Positions 37,285 through 46,092 of a stretch of DNA of 47,844 bases are shown here, piece by piece. This DNA is from Elusimicrobiota bacterium. GTDB taxonomy: Bacteria > Elusimicrobiota > Elusimicrobia > UBA1565 > UBA9628. The notes beneath the pieces are model-generated. The model was not told the origin of the DNA. It was given only the letters and a program-made list of their open reading frames with translations, and did not search any database. The first letter of the stretch is position 1. Every line of letters begins with the position of its first letter. Position numbers and translations under genes: made by a program. The stretch spans positions 1 to 47,844 of the forward strand of contig JAPLKL010000029.1 of assembly GCA_026388095.1 (NCBI GenBank), in the 5' to 3' direction.

Positions 37285-40200
37285 GCGGGCTTGCTCCCGG
37301 AGGTCCAGCGGGCGATCCGGTCGAAGTACAGGAAGAAGACCGGGGTCACGTAGAGCGTCAGGAACTGGGAGAAGAACAGCCCTCCCACCACGGCCACGCC
37401 CATGGGCATGCGCGACTCGCCGCCCGCGCCGAAGCCCAAAGCGATGGGCAAGGTGCCCAGCAGCGCCGCCAAGGTCGTCATCATGATGGGCCGGAAGCGC
37501 TCCTTGCAGGCCTCGTAGATGGCCTCCTCCGGAGGCAGGTTCTTGCCGCGCTGGAGCTCCAGGGCCGTGTCCACCATCATGATGCCGTTCTTCTTCACCA
37601 GGCCCACCAGCATGATGACTCCCACGAAGGCGTACATGTCGAGCTCCATGCGGAAGACCCACAAAGAGAACAGGGCCCCGAACCCGGCCAAGGGCAGGGC
37701 TGAGAGGATGGTGACCGGGTGCCAGTAGTTCTCGTAGAGGACCCCCAGGACCACGTAGATGATGAAGATGGTCACGACCATGAGGAAGCCCAAGGTCGAC
37801 ATGGATTTGGAGAACTCCTTGGCCGAGCCGGAGAAGTCCGTGCTGATGGTCGAGGGCAGGATCTCGGCCTCGAGCTTCTTGACCGCGGCCATGGCTTGGC
37901 CGATGGAGGTGCCCGGCTTGAGGTTGAAAGAGATGGTCGCGGCCGGGATCTGACCCTGGTGGTTCACGGCCACGGGCGAGACCGTGGCCTCGATGCGCGA
38001 GATGGTGGAGAGCGGCACCAGGTCCCCGGTCTTCGAGCGCAGGTAGATCCGGCCTATGGCGGCCGGGTCCTGCATGAATTGGGGGTCCAGCTCCAGGATG
38101 ACGTAGTACTCGTTGCTCTCGCCGTAGATGGTCGAGACGTAGCGCGAGCCGAAGGCCGAGTAGAAGGTGTCCTGGAGGGCCTGCAAAGAGACGCCCAAGG
38201 AGGAGGCCTTGTCCCGGTCCACATGGATGCGCAGCTTGGGCCGGCGCAGCTGCAGGTCCGAGCTCACGTCGGTCAGGCCGGGCACGGCGCGCATCTTGTC
38301 CACCATGACCGGGGTGACCCGGTAGAGGTCGTCGAGGTTGGAGCTCTGCAGCACGTACTGCCACTGGGCGTTGGTGGACTTGCCGCCCACGGTGATGGGC
38401 GGAGGGTTGTTGAGGAAGGCCATCAGGCCCGGCACGGCGTTCAAGGGAGCGCGGTAGGAGGCCAGGATCTGGTCGATGCTGCGCTTGCGCTCGGAGGAGG
38501 GCTTGAAGCCCGCGAACACGAAGCCCGTGTTCATCGGGTTCATGCCGGCCACGGAGATGAGGTCCATCAGGTCCGGGTCCGGGGCGAGGATGGCGTTGAC
38601 CTTCTTCTGATACCCGACCATCTGGGCGAACGAGGTCTTGTCGTCCGCCTGCGTGTACACGGTGAAGTAGTCCTGGTCCTGGCTGGGGATGAAGCCCTTG
38701 GGCAGGACCTTGAAGAGGATCCCCGTGCCGGCCAGGACGCCGACGGTCAGCCACAAAGAGAGGCTCTTGCGGCCCAGCGCGAGCTTGAGCGTGCGCGCGT
38801 AGCCCCCGTTCATGGCCAGCAGCCCTTGCTCCACGAGCCGGAAGAGCCGGTTGGGCTCCTTCTTCTTCTCGCCCTTGCCCATGCCCTTGAGCATCACGCT
38901 GCACATCATGGGCGTCAGCGTGATGGATAGGAACCCGGAGACGAGTATCGCCGCCGCGATGCTGACCGCGAACTCGCGGAACAGGCGGCCCACCAGCCCG
39001 CCCATGAACAGCAGGGGCACGAAGACCACGACCAAGGAAAGGGTCATGGAGATGATGGTGAAGCCGATCTCCTTGGAGCCCTGCAAGGTGGCGGTCATGC
39101 CGTCCTCGCCCAGCTCCATGTGCCGGATGACGTTCTCCAGCATGACGATGGCGTCGTCCACCACGAAGCCCACCGAGAGGACCAGGGCCATCATGGAGAG
39201 GTTGTTGAGCGAGAAGCCCAGGACCTTCATGACCGCGAAGGTGGCCACCAAAGCCAGCGGGATGGTCACGCTCGGGATGATGGTGGGGCGGAACTCCCGG
39301 ATGAAGAGGAAGACGACGAAGATGACCAAGGTGATGGTCAGCAGCAAGGTCAGCTGCACGTCCTTGATGGACTCCTCGATGAAGCGGGACTGGTCGAAGA
39401 CCTCGTAGATGCCCACCGACGCTGGGATGAGCTGGCGGATCTTGGGGAAGGCCTCCCGGATCTCCTGGACCACCTTGACCGTGTTCGTGCCCGGCTGGCG
39501 CGTGACCGCCACGATGACCGCGTCCTGGCTCTTGCCGCCTTTCACGAACCAAGCCGTGGACTTGTTGGTCTGCACGTCGTCTAAAGCCTGGCCCAGGTCC
39601 TTGACGCGGACCGGGTAGCCGTTCTGGTACTTGACGATGAGGTTGCCGTACTCCTCGGCCTTGAAGAGCTGGCCGGGGATCTCCAAGGTGTAGGACTGCT
39701 GGAGCCCGTCGATCTGGCCGGAGGGCAGGTTCACGTTGCCCCCGCGGATGGCGTCGGCGACCTCGGAGAGCGCGATGTTGCGGCCGGTCAAGGTCGCGGG
39801 GTTGACCTGGATGCGCACCGCGAACTTCTTGGAGCCGTAGATGTTGACCTGGCCGACCCCGCTCAGGGCGGAGAGGTAGCGCGAGACCGTGGTCTCCGCG
39901 TACTCGTTGACCGTGGAGATGGGCAAGGTGTCCGAGGCCAGGGCGAAGTATATGACCGGCTGGTCCGCGGGGTTGACCTTCAGGTAGGTGGGAGGCGTGG
40001 GCAGGTTGGTGGGCAAAAAGCCCTGCGCCGCGGCGATGGCCGTGTTGACGTCCATGGCGGCCGCGTCCGCGTCGCGGTCCAAAGAGAACTGCAGGACGAT
40101 CTGGGTGCTGCCCTGCATGTTCTTGCTGCTCATGGCGTCGAGCCCGGCGATGCTGGAGAACTGCTTCTCCAGCGGAGTGGCCACGGAGGAGGCCATGACC

Positions 40201-40370
40201 TCGGGGCTGGCCCCGGGCAGGCTGGCGTTGACCACGATGATGGGGAAGTCCACGGTGGGCAGGTCGCTGATGGGCAGGAGCTTGTAGCTCACCAGCCCGA
40301 AGAAGAGGATGGAGACCATGACCAGGACGGTCATGACCGGCCGGCGGATCCAGATCTCGGAGAGGTTCAT
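37281..40370 (-). CDS. RND multidrug efflux permease (HAE1 family)
   Basis: This 1029-residue inner-membrane pump begins MNLSEIWIRRPVMTVLVMV, has the periplasmic docking and porter regions, and carries the proton-relay Asp pair in VGFVVDDAIVMLENV and the TM10 Lys in VGLVKKNGIMMVD. The order and length match MdtB/AcrB-like permeases, which export drugs or lipids in a trimer with MFP and TolC partners. It is last in the TolC-MFP-RND operon, 16 nt after the MFP gene. It is intact, without frameshift. Confidence 0.96.
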   Translation of the reverse strand: MNLSEIWIRRPVMTVLVMVSILFFGLVSYKLLPISDLPTVDFPIIVVNASLPGASPEVMASSVATPLEKQFSSIAGLDAMSSKNMQGSTQIVLQFSLDRDADAAAMDVNTAIAAAQGFLPTNLPTPPTYLKVNPADQPVIYFALASDTLPISTVNEYAETTVSRYLSALSGVGQVNIYGSKKFAVRIQVNPATLTGRNIALSEVADAIRGGNVNLPSGQIDGLQQSYTLEIPGQLFKAEEYGNLIVKYQNGYPVRVKDLGQALDDVQTNKSTAWFVKGGKSQDAVIVAVTRQPGTNTVKVVQEIREAFPKIRQLIPASVGIYEVFDQSRFIEESIKDVQLTLLLTITLVIFVVFLFIREFRPTIIPSVTIPLALVATFAVMKVLGFSLNNLSMMALVLSVGFVVDDAIVMLENVIRHMELGEDGMTATLQGSKEIGFTIISMTLSLVVVFVPLLFMGGLVGRLFREFAVSIAAAILVSGFLSITLTPMMCSVMLKGMGKGEKKKEPNRLFRLVEQGLLAMNGGYARTLKLALGRKSLSLWLTVGVLAGTGILFKVLPKGFIPSQDQDYFTVYTQADDKTSFAQMVGYQKKVNAILAPDPDLMDLISVAGMNPMNTGFVFAGFKPSSERKRSIDQILASYRAPLNAVPGLMAFLNNPPPITVGGKSTNAQWQYVLQSSNLDDLYRVTPVMVDKMRAVPGLTDVSSDLQLRRPKLRIHVDRDKASSLGVSLQALQDTFYSAFGSRYVSTIYGESNEYYVILELDPQFMQDPAAIGRIYLRSKTGDLVPLSTISRIEATVSPVAVNHQGQIPAATISFNLKPGTSIGQAMAAVKKLEAEILPSTISTDFSGSAKEFSKSMSTLGFLMVVTIFIIYVVLGVLYENYWHPVTILSALPLAGFGALFSLWVFRMELDMYAFVGVIMLVGLVKKNGIMMVDTALELQRGKNLPPEEAIYEACKERFRPIMMTTLAALLGTLPIALGFGAGGESRMPMGVAVVGGLFFSQFLTLYVTPVFFLYFDRIARWTSGSKPA

Positions 40371-40386
40371 GCGGGCCCCCGGGGAA

Positions 40387-41484
40387 CTATTGGGTCTTGG
40401 CCACGACCTTGGCGCCCTCGGTGAGGCGCATCTGGCCGTCGGTCACCACGGTCTCGCCCGCGGCGAGCCCCTGGGCGATGACGGACTCGTCGCCCACGGT
40501 GCGGTCCAAAGTCACCTTGCGCATCTCGGCCGTGCCGTCGTTGCGCACCACGAAGACGTAGGGCCCCGCCTGCCCGCTCTGCACCACGGGGGCCGGGACC
40601 ACCACCGCGTCCTTCTGGGTGTCCAGGGTCAAGGTGATGTTGGAGAACTCGCCCGGCCAGAAGCTCTGGTCCAGATTCGGCATCTCGCCCTTCATCAGGA
40701 TCATGCCCGAGGCCGGGTCCACGGCGTTGTCGATGAACGCGAGCTTGCCTTCCTGGGGCTTGTTGCCCGGCCCCTGCTCCAAAGACACGACCTTGAGCGG
40801 GCCCTTGGCCATGGCCTGGCGGATGGAGGAGAGGTTCTTCTCCGCGACCGAGAACCTGACGTAGATGGGCTGCAGCTGGTTGATGGACACCAGCTTGGTG
40901 TCGCTCTTCTTGACCCCGGCGCCCTCATGGACCTGGAGCGCGCCGGTCTTGCCCGATATGGACGCGCGCACCTGGGTGTACTGGAGGTCGAGCTGGGCCG
41001 CCGCCACCTGGGCCCGGTCGCCGTCCATGTCCGCGAGCAGCTTGTCGAGCTCGGTCTTGTGGGTCTCGTACTCCTCCTGGGACGCGGCTCCGCCCTCCAC
41101 GAGCTTCTTGTAGCGCGCCTCCTCGGACTTGAGGAACGCGAGCTTCTTCTCGTCGCCGTCCAGGTCGGCCTGCATCTTCTGGAGCTTCTGCTTGTAAGGC
41201 GCCGGGTCTATGACCATGAGCAGATCGCCCTGCTTGACCATGTCCCCTTCCTTGAAGTTGACCTTGAGGAGCTGGCCGTCCACCTGCGCCGTCACCTGCA
41301 CCATGCGGATGGGCTCCGCGGTGCCGGGCGCCTCTATGGCCACGGGCATCTCCTTCTTCTGGACCTGGGCCGTCACCACCGGAACCGGCGCGTCACCTCC
41401 GGTCTTGGGCTTCTTCTTGCAGCCGCCCAGAGAGGCGCCGGCAAGGCTGAGAACGGTCGCGCACAGCAGGATATTCTTCATCAT
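40387..41484 (-). CDS. RND efflux periplasmic adaptor (MFP) lipoprotein
   Basis: The 365-residue protein has a type II signal peptide with lipidated C22 (GASLGGCKKK). A lipoyl-like hairpin start (VPVVTAQVQKKEMPVAIEAPG, VQVTAQVDGQLLKVNFKEGDMV), a long coiled-coil helical hairpin (KQKLQKMQADLDGDEKKL) and beta-barrel/MP domains (AFIDNAVDPASGMI) follow. It links the RND permease to the TolC channel. ATG 41484 overlaps the TolC stop (ATGA). Confidence 0.95.
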   Translation of the reverse strand: MMKNILLCATVLSLAGASLGGCKKKPKTGGDAPVPVVTAQVQKKEMPVAIEAPGTAEPIRMVQVTAQVDGQLLKVNFKEGDMVKQGDLLMVIDPAPYKQKLQKMQADLDGDEKKLAFLKSEEARYKKLVEGGAASQEEYETHKTELDKLLADMDGDRAQVAAAQLDLQYTQVRASISGKTGALQVHEGAGVKKSDTKLVSINQLQPIYVRFSVAEKNLSSIRQAMAKGPLKVVSLEQGPGNKPQEGKLAFIDNAVDPASGMILMKGEMPNLDQSFWPGEFSNITLTLDTQKDAVVVPAPVVQSGQAGPYVFVVRNDGTAEMRKVTLDRTVGDESVIAQGLAAGETVVTDGQMRLTEGAKVVAKTQ

Positions 41485-42782
41485 CGCATCCCCATGGTCT
41501 TTTCGATGTTGGCCCGCGCGACCTTGTAGTCGTGCAGGGCCGAGATGAGGCTCAAGCGCGCGTTGCTGTAGAGCACGGCCGCGTCGGTCACCTCCACGGG
41601 CGTGCCGGAGCCGGAGGAATAATTGAGCTCCGCGATGTCCCGGTTCTCCTTGGCGTCTTCGACGCCCATAGTCGCGGTCGCGATGGCCTTCTCCGCCTCC
41701 TGCAAAGAGAGGAAGGCCTTGCGGGCATCCAGCCCGATCTGCAGCTTGAGGCTCTCCACCTGGGTCTCGGTCTGGCGCAGGAGGCCCTTGGCCTCGGAGA
41801 CCTTGCCGACCTTCCGGAAGCCCGTGAAGAGGTCCGCGGTGAGGTTGACGCCCGCGTTCCAGCCGTGCGTGATGGGCGAACGGCTGCCCGCGAACTGGTA
41901 GCCCGCGCTCGCGTAGAAGTCCGGGAAGAGGTCCCCGCGCGCGGCGGACAGGCTCTTGCGGGCCGACTCCACCTGCGCCGAGAGGGCCTTGAGGTCCTGC
42001 CGGTCCGAGAAGCTCCGAGCCAGGATGGCGTCGAGGTTGGTCTCGTACTTCTCGAAGTCGAGGTTGTCCACGATGTCGAAGACGGGCGCGTTGGCGAAGT
42101 TCATGGCCGTGGCCAGCACCGCCTGCGCCACCTGCAGGTCCCGGTCGGCGCGCAGGGCATCGAGCTCTGCGTTGCTCAGGTCCGTCTCCGCCTTGGTCAC
42201 GTAGTACTTGGGCCGCACTCCCGCGTCAAAGCGCGTCTTGGCCACGGAGAGGTGCTGTTTGTACTGCTCGACCATCTCCGCGCGCAGGTCGCGCGCGCGC
42301 TTGGCCTGCAGCAAGTCGTAGTAGGCCTGCTTGACCTCGGCGGCGATCTGGACCGCCAGGGAGTCGCGCTGGGACCGGGCCGCGTCGCGCAGGAAGCGGG
42401 TCGCCTTGATCGAGGCGTAGCGCTTGCCGAAGTCGAAGAGGAGCTGGCTGACCGACGCGCCGGCGGTCTTATAATAGAAGTCGTTGATGGTCTGGCTGCG
42501 GAAAGGGTCGTCGTAGTTGATCTTGTCGGCCTCGTACTTCTGGTAGCCGGCCGTGGCGTTGACCGAAGGCAGGTAGGCGGAACGGGACTGGACTAGGCGC
42601 GCCTCGGCGGCGTCCGCGGCATAGCCCAAGCCGCGCAGGTCCGGGTCCTGGGCCAGGGCCAGGTCGATGCAGCGTCCGAGGTCGAGGACCTCGCCCGCCC
42701 GCGGCGCCGACGCCGCGGGCGGCTCCGCGGCCCAAGCCGCGACGGTCAGAAATAGGATCGGAAAGATTCCTGTTGGCGTCAC
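41481..42782 (-). CDS. TolC-family outer membrane channel
   Basis: The 433-residue protein starts at GTG 42782, preceded by GAGGAGG, with a signal peptide (PTGIFPILFLTVAAWAAE). TolC features follow: LDLGRCIDLALAQDPDL, SAYLPSVNATAGYQKY, FDFGKR, the long coiled-coil segments and NYSSGSGTPVEVTDA. The TolC half-repeats form a trimeric outer-membrane exit duct. It is first in the operon; TATAGT at 42846-42841 is a likely -10. Confidence 0.95.
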   Translation of the reverse strand: MTPTGIFPILFLTVAAWAAEPPAASAPRAGEVLDLGRCIDLALAQDPDLRGLGYAADAAEARLVQSRSAYLPSVNATAGYQKYEADKINYDDPFRSQTINDFYYKTAGASVSQLLFDFGKRYASIKATRFLRDAARSQRDSLAVQIAAEVKQAYYDLLQAKRARDLRAEMVEQYKQHLSVAKTRFDAGVRPKYYVTKAETDLSNAELDALRADRDLQVAQAVLATAMNFANAPVFDIVDNLDFEKYETNLDAILARSFSDRQDLKALSAQVESARKSLSAARGDLFPDFYASAGYQFAGSRSPITHGWNAGVNLTADLFTGFRKVGKVSEAKGLLRQTETQVESLKLQIGLDARKAFLSLQEAEKAIATATMGVEDAKENRDIAELNYSSGSGTPVEVTDAAVLYSNARLSLISALHDYKVARANIEKTMGMR

Positions 42783-42840
42783 CCGGGACCTCCTCGCTGA
42801 TATCGGATTGCTGGGTCCGTAAATGACCGAATGCCAAAGG

Positions 42841-42846
42841 ACTATA
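42841..42846 (-). promoter_or_regulatory. -10 element TATAGT of the efflux operon
   Basis: It lies about 58 nt before the TolC GTG, with the Shine-Dalgarno GAGGAGG between them. Confidence 0.45.
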
Positions 42847-42906
42847 GCCTTTTCCGGCCGGGGCTGGCAATCCGCCAGGCTCAGAGCGCGGGGCGGGGGA
42901 ACCTGA

Positions 42907-43449
42907 TCATCGGGTGCAGGGCGAAGCGCCGGTCTTCATGTAGCGCTCGCGGAACTCGGTCTGCACCGAGACGGCCTCGCCTTCCATGCCGTCGTCGAAC
43001 TGCTCGATGGGGATCTTCCTGTACATGACCTGGACGTAATGGACCAGCTCGTGGGCGATAGAGTCGTCCACGAAACGTCCCACGCGCTGGTAATATTGCG
43101 CCTCGTTCAAGACGTAGATCTCGTTGCGCGCGGCCACGTACACGTTGAGGTACATGTCCGGCCGCATCTGCCACTGCGGCTCCACCGCGTCCTGGAATTG
43201 CTTGAGGGGGGTCTTGTCCTGCAGGTAGAGCGGGGGCATGGCGGCGTCGGAACGGGGCGCGACTTTCATGATGGCCAGCACTCCCTCGAAGATGCACTGC
43301 AGGTCGTGCTTGGGCTGCACGTAGCTCTTGATGGGATTGGCCTTGACCGCGGCGCTGAGCTCCTGCGCAGCCGAGGCGAGGTCGGGCAGCTGCTGGGCCG
43401 AGACGGGCGCTGCAAGAGCCAGCAGCAGCAAGGCGAGCTTGGTCTTCAT
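42907..43449 (-). CDS. Exported putative zinc metalloprotease (HExxH)
   Basis: The 180-residue protein has a signal peptide (LALLLLALAAPVSA) and a mainly helical domain with AHELVHYVQ, an HExxH motif at 133-137. The following FDDGMEGEAVSVQTEF could supply the third ligand (E157 or E159). It resembles DUF6647-like minimal zincin proteins in layout. There is no propeptide. ATG 43449 stands six bases after TATACT (leaderless); an upstream TTG is not used. Substrate unknown. Confidence 0.75.
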   Translation of the reverse strand: MKTKLALLLLALAAPVSAQQLPDLASAAQELSAAVKANPIKSYVQPKHDLQCIFEGVLAIMKVAPRSDAAMPPLYLQDKTPLKQFQDAVEPQWQMRPDMYLNVYVAARNEIYVLNEAQYYQRVGRFVDDSIAHELVHYVQVMYRKIPIEQFDDGMEGEAVSVQTEFRERYMKTGASPCTR

Positions 43450-43455
43450 GCCCAA

Positions 43456-43461
43456 AGTATA
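43456..43461 (-). promoter_or_regulatory. -10 element TATACT exactly 6 nt before ATG 43449
   Basis: Leaderless layout; no Shine-Dalgarno. The element lies in the 25-nt gap to the histidine-kinase gene. Confidence 0.55.
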
Positions 43462-43474
43462 GCGGCGGGAGACC

Positions 43475-45007
43475 TTACGCGGCAGTAGCCATAGGCCCAG
43501 GTGCGGCTGGGTCCAAGGGCCTGCCGTGCGGCCCGGGCTCCTCCTCCGCCAGGGGCAGAACGAACGAGAAGCGGGAGCCCTTCCCCGGTTCGCTGGCCAC
43601 CTCCAGGCGGCTGCCGTGGGCCTCGACGATGCTGGCGCACAGCGTCAGCCCGAGCCCGAAGCCCTTGGCCGCCTTGCGGCCCTCCTCCGTGCGATAGTAG
43701 CCGGAGAAGATCTTCTGCTGGTCCTCGGCCGAGATGCCGATGCCCGTGTCCTCGCAGTAGACCCGCGCCCCCCCCGGCTCTGCGACGACGCCGAACGCGA
43801 TGCGGCCCTGCTCCGGGGTGTACTTGATGGCGTTGGAGAGCAGGTTGGTGACGACCATGGCGAGCGTCTCGGGGTCGGCCCGCACGCAGAGCGGTTGGTC
43901 CGGGAATTCCTGGCGTATCTCGATGCCCCTGCGCTGGGCCAGCAGCGCCAGGCTCTCCAGCGCCTGCTTCACCAACGGGCGGATATGCATCGGCCGGGGC
44001 CGCACCTGGAACTTCCCCGCCTCGATGCGTCCCATGTCCAGCAGGTTCTTGACCGCCAGGGTCAGCAGGCGCACGGTGCTGTTGAGGATGGTGTAGTACT
44101 CCCCGCGCTGCGGCCCATCGGACTCCTTAGGCTCGGATTCCTGGAGCAGCAGCACGAAGCCGCCCAAGGTGGCCAGGGCGTTGTTGAACTCATGGCTGAC
44201 CATGGACACCAACTGCGCCTTGAGCTGGGCCAGTTCGTGCTCCTTCTCGTATTGCCCGTTGACGCGGTCGGTGAGCCCCTTCATGGTGGCCAGCAGGCCC
44301 CGTATCTCCGGGCCCGCGTGCGGCGAGCCCAGGTCCCAGGGGCGGCCCAAGGCCCACTGCGCGGCATAGCGGTGCAGGCTCTCCAGGGGGCCCACCACGT
44401 AGCGCCAGAGGAAGAAGGTCATCAGGCCGCAGGCGAGCAGTCCGGTGAGCAGGATCAGGGCCAGGTTGACGCGCGAGGCCGCGCCGACCGCCTCGCGCCT
44501 GCGCTCGAGCTCGGCCACGTTGGCGTCCTTCATCCGGACCAGCAGGGCCGTCATCGCGTCGAAGTCCGGGTGGCGGCCGATGAGCCTTTGCGCCTCGCCT
44601 GGGGAGAGGCGCCCCGCGCGCCGCCGGCTGATCCATTGGTTCTGCTGGGATAGGTAGTCGGCGAACTGCCGGTGCAGCTGCTGGAGGATATCCCCCTCCA
44701 AGCCCTCGCTGCGCAGGCCCGCCAGCACGCCCTCGGTCTGGCGGACCCGCTCCAGAGCGTCCTGCCGCTTGTCCAGCCAGCGCGCCTGGCCGGTGAGCAG
44801 GTAGCGGTCGGTCCACTGGTCGAGCTGGCGCAGCCCGTCGCGCAGCCGGGGCAGGCGCGCCAGCACGGCCAGGTCGTGCTGGAAGGATTCCTCCAGCCTC
44901 CCGTGGGCCCGGCTCTGTATCCAGTAAGCGCCGCCCACCCCCAAAGCGTATAGCCAGAGGAAAGCCATGACGGCCAGTACTTGGCTGCGCAGGGTCAAGG
45001 CTTTCAT
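43475..45007 (-). CDS. Membrane sensor histidine kinase
   Basis: The 510-residue protein has TM1 (7-29), a helical periplasmic sensor of about 150 residues rich in Arg/Gln, TM2 (183-205), a HAMP-like linker, then the phosphoacceptor H272 in [15 protein letters not shown]. Catalytic boxes follow: [16 protein letters not shown] (N), CEDTGIGIS (G1) and GFGLGLTL (G2). A cognate response regulator is not adjacent. ATG 45007 overlaps the stop of the TPR lipoprotein (ATGA), so sensor and lipoprotein are co-translated; the lipoprotein may be an accessory sensor. Confidence 0.93.
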   Translation of the reverse strand: MKALTLRSQVLAVMAFLWLYALGVGGAYWIQSRAHGRLEESFQHDLAVLARLPRLRDGLRQLDQWTDRYLLTGQARWLDKRQDALERVRQTEGVLAGLRSEGLEGDILQQLHRQFADYLSQQNQWISRRRAGRLSPGEAQRLIGRHPDFDAMTALLVRMKDANVAELERRREAVGAASRVNLALILLTGLLACGLMTFFLWRYVVGPLESLHRYAAQWALGRPWDLGSPHAGPEIRGLLATMKGLTDRVNGQYEKEHELAQLKAQLVSMVSHEFNNALATLGGFVLLLQESEPKESDGPQRGEYYTILNSTVRLLTLAVKNLLDMGRIEAGKFQVRPRPMHIRPLVKQALESLALLAQRRGIEIRQEFPDQPLCVRADPETLAMVVTNLLSNAIKYTPEQGRIAFGVVAEPGGARVYCEDTGIGISAEDQQKIFSGYYRTEEGRKAAKGFGLGLTLCASIVEAHGSRLEVASEPGKGSRFSFVLPLAEEEPGPHGRPLDPAAPGPMATAA

Positions 45008-45969
45008 GGGCGCTCACGTCCCGCGCGGCCTCCGGATATCACCCGGGCGCGCGCCTCCAGGGGCTTGGCCTCGGCCTCCCGGTTCAAGCGGCGCAGGAGG
45101 CTGGCGTAGCTCTCCAGCGTCGGGACCAGGCGCCGGCTGGACCGGCCGAAGGCTTTCTCGGTCCAGGCCACGGCCTTGCGGTAGAGCGGCTCGGCTTCGC
45201 GGTAGCGCTCCTGCGCCTCATAGAAAAGCGCCAGATCGTCGAGGGCTCTGTCCAGTTCCCGGCTGTGGCGCTTCTCCAAGATGGACAGGGCGCGCAGGTA
45301 CAGCGGCTCGGCCTGGGCGTAGCGGCCCTGGCTCTGGTAGAGCAGGGCCAGATCGTCGAGCCGGGAGGCGACCAAGGGATGCTCCTGGCCCAAAGAGCTC
45401 TCGGTCAGAGCCAGCGCCCGCAGGTAGGCCCGCTCGGCGGCGGCGTCGCGCCCCTGCGACTGGTAGAGCAAAGCCAGGTCGTTGAGGCGCGCCGCCAGGT
45501 CCATCCTGCGGCCGCGGGCCTCCAGGACCCGCAGGCTTTGCTGATACAGGCGCTGCGCCTCGGCGGAATTCCCTCGCAGGTTATAGATGTCCGCGAGATA
45601 GAGCGTGTCGGCCGCCGCCCGCAGACTCTGCGCCCCATAGGTCTTCTCGGTGATGGCCAGGGCCCGGCGCAGGAGAGGCTCGGCCTGGGCGTATTTCCCC
45701 TGCGCGAAATAGAGGTCGCCCAGGTCGTTGAGGCTCTCGGCCAGGCGCGGATCCTCGGGGCCGAAGCTCTCCGCCGACAGGCGGGCGGCCTCCAGGGCCT
45801 CCTCGGATTCCGCGTAGCGTCCGTGGTGCAAGGCCCGGTCGCCCTGGGCCAGGCGCTCGCGCCAAGCCTCGGCCGCCGGGTTGGGACCGGACTCGGCGCA
45901 GGCCCCGCAAAGCAACGCGAGCCCGACTAGCAGGACCGCCGGCCGCCAGGACGAGGGGTCGCCCACCAT
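45004..45969 (-). CDS. TPR lipoprotein-like partner of the histidine kinase
   Basis: The 321-residue protein has a hydrophobic N-terminus ending in LLCGACAES (candidate lipidated C24). About six TPR units of the kinesin-light-chain type follow: [63 protein letters not shown] 45969 stands exactly six bases after TAGAAT; a GTG at 45975 also reads in frame. The stop overlaps the kinase start. Confidence 0.85.
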   Translation of the reverse strand: MVGDPSSWRPAVLLVGLALLCGACAESGPNPAAEAWRERLAQGDRALHHGRYAESEEALEAARLSAESFGPEDPRLAESLNDLGDLYFAQGKYAQAEPLLRRALAITEKTYGAQSLRAAADTLYLADIYNLRGNSAEAQRLYQQSLRVLEARGRRMDLAARLNDLALLYQSQGRDAAAERAYLRALALTESSLGQEHPLVASRLDDLALLYQSQGRYAQAEPLYLRALSILEKRHSRELDRALDDLALFYEAQERYREAEPLYRKAVAWTEKAFGRSSRRLVPTLESYASLLRRLNREAEAKPLEARARVISGGRAGRERP

Positions 45970-45975
45970 GATCAC

Positions 45976-45981
45976 ATTCTA
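45976..45981 (-). promoter_or_regulatory. -10 element TAGAAT exactly 6 nt before ATG 45969
   Basis: Leaderless promoter for the TPR lipoprotein and histidine-kinase unit. Confidence 0.5.
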
Positions 45982-45997
45982 CTAGTTCCGTTAAGCT

Positions 45998-46013
45998 GAT
46001 TTGAGGTCAAATC
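45998..46013. promoter_or_regulatory. 16-bp palindrome GATTTGA-GG-TCAAATC in a divergent gap
   Basis: Perfect 7-bp arms, about 20 bp upstream of the minus-strand -10 and 80 bp before the plus-strand gene; a candidate regulator site. Confidence 0.4.
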
Positions 46014-46092
46014 CTCGTAGGCCTTCAGTCCCAGACCCGGCTCCGCCTTGAGACCCTTCCTTTTCCAATGGATACCGTCCATCCTATCAGTG

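Noticed and set aside
37192-39552. 786-codon minus-strand frame
   Set aside because: Out-of-frame shadow of the RND permease, which is intact in another frame.
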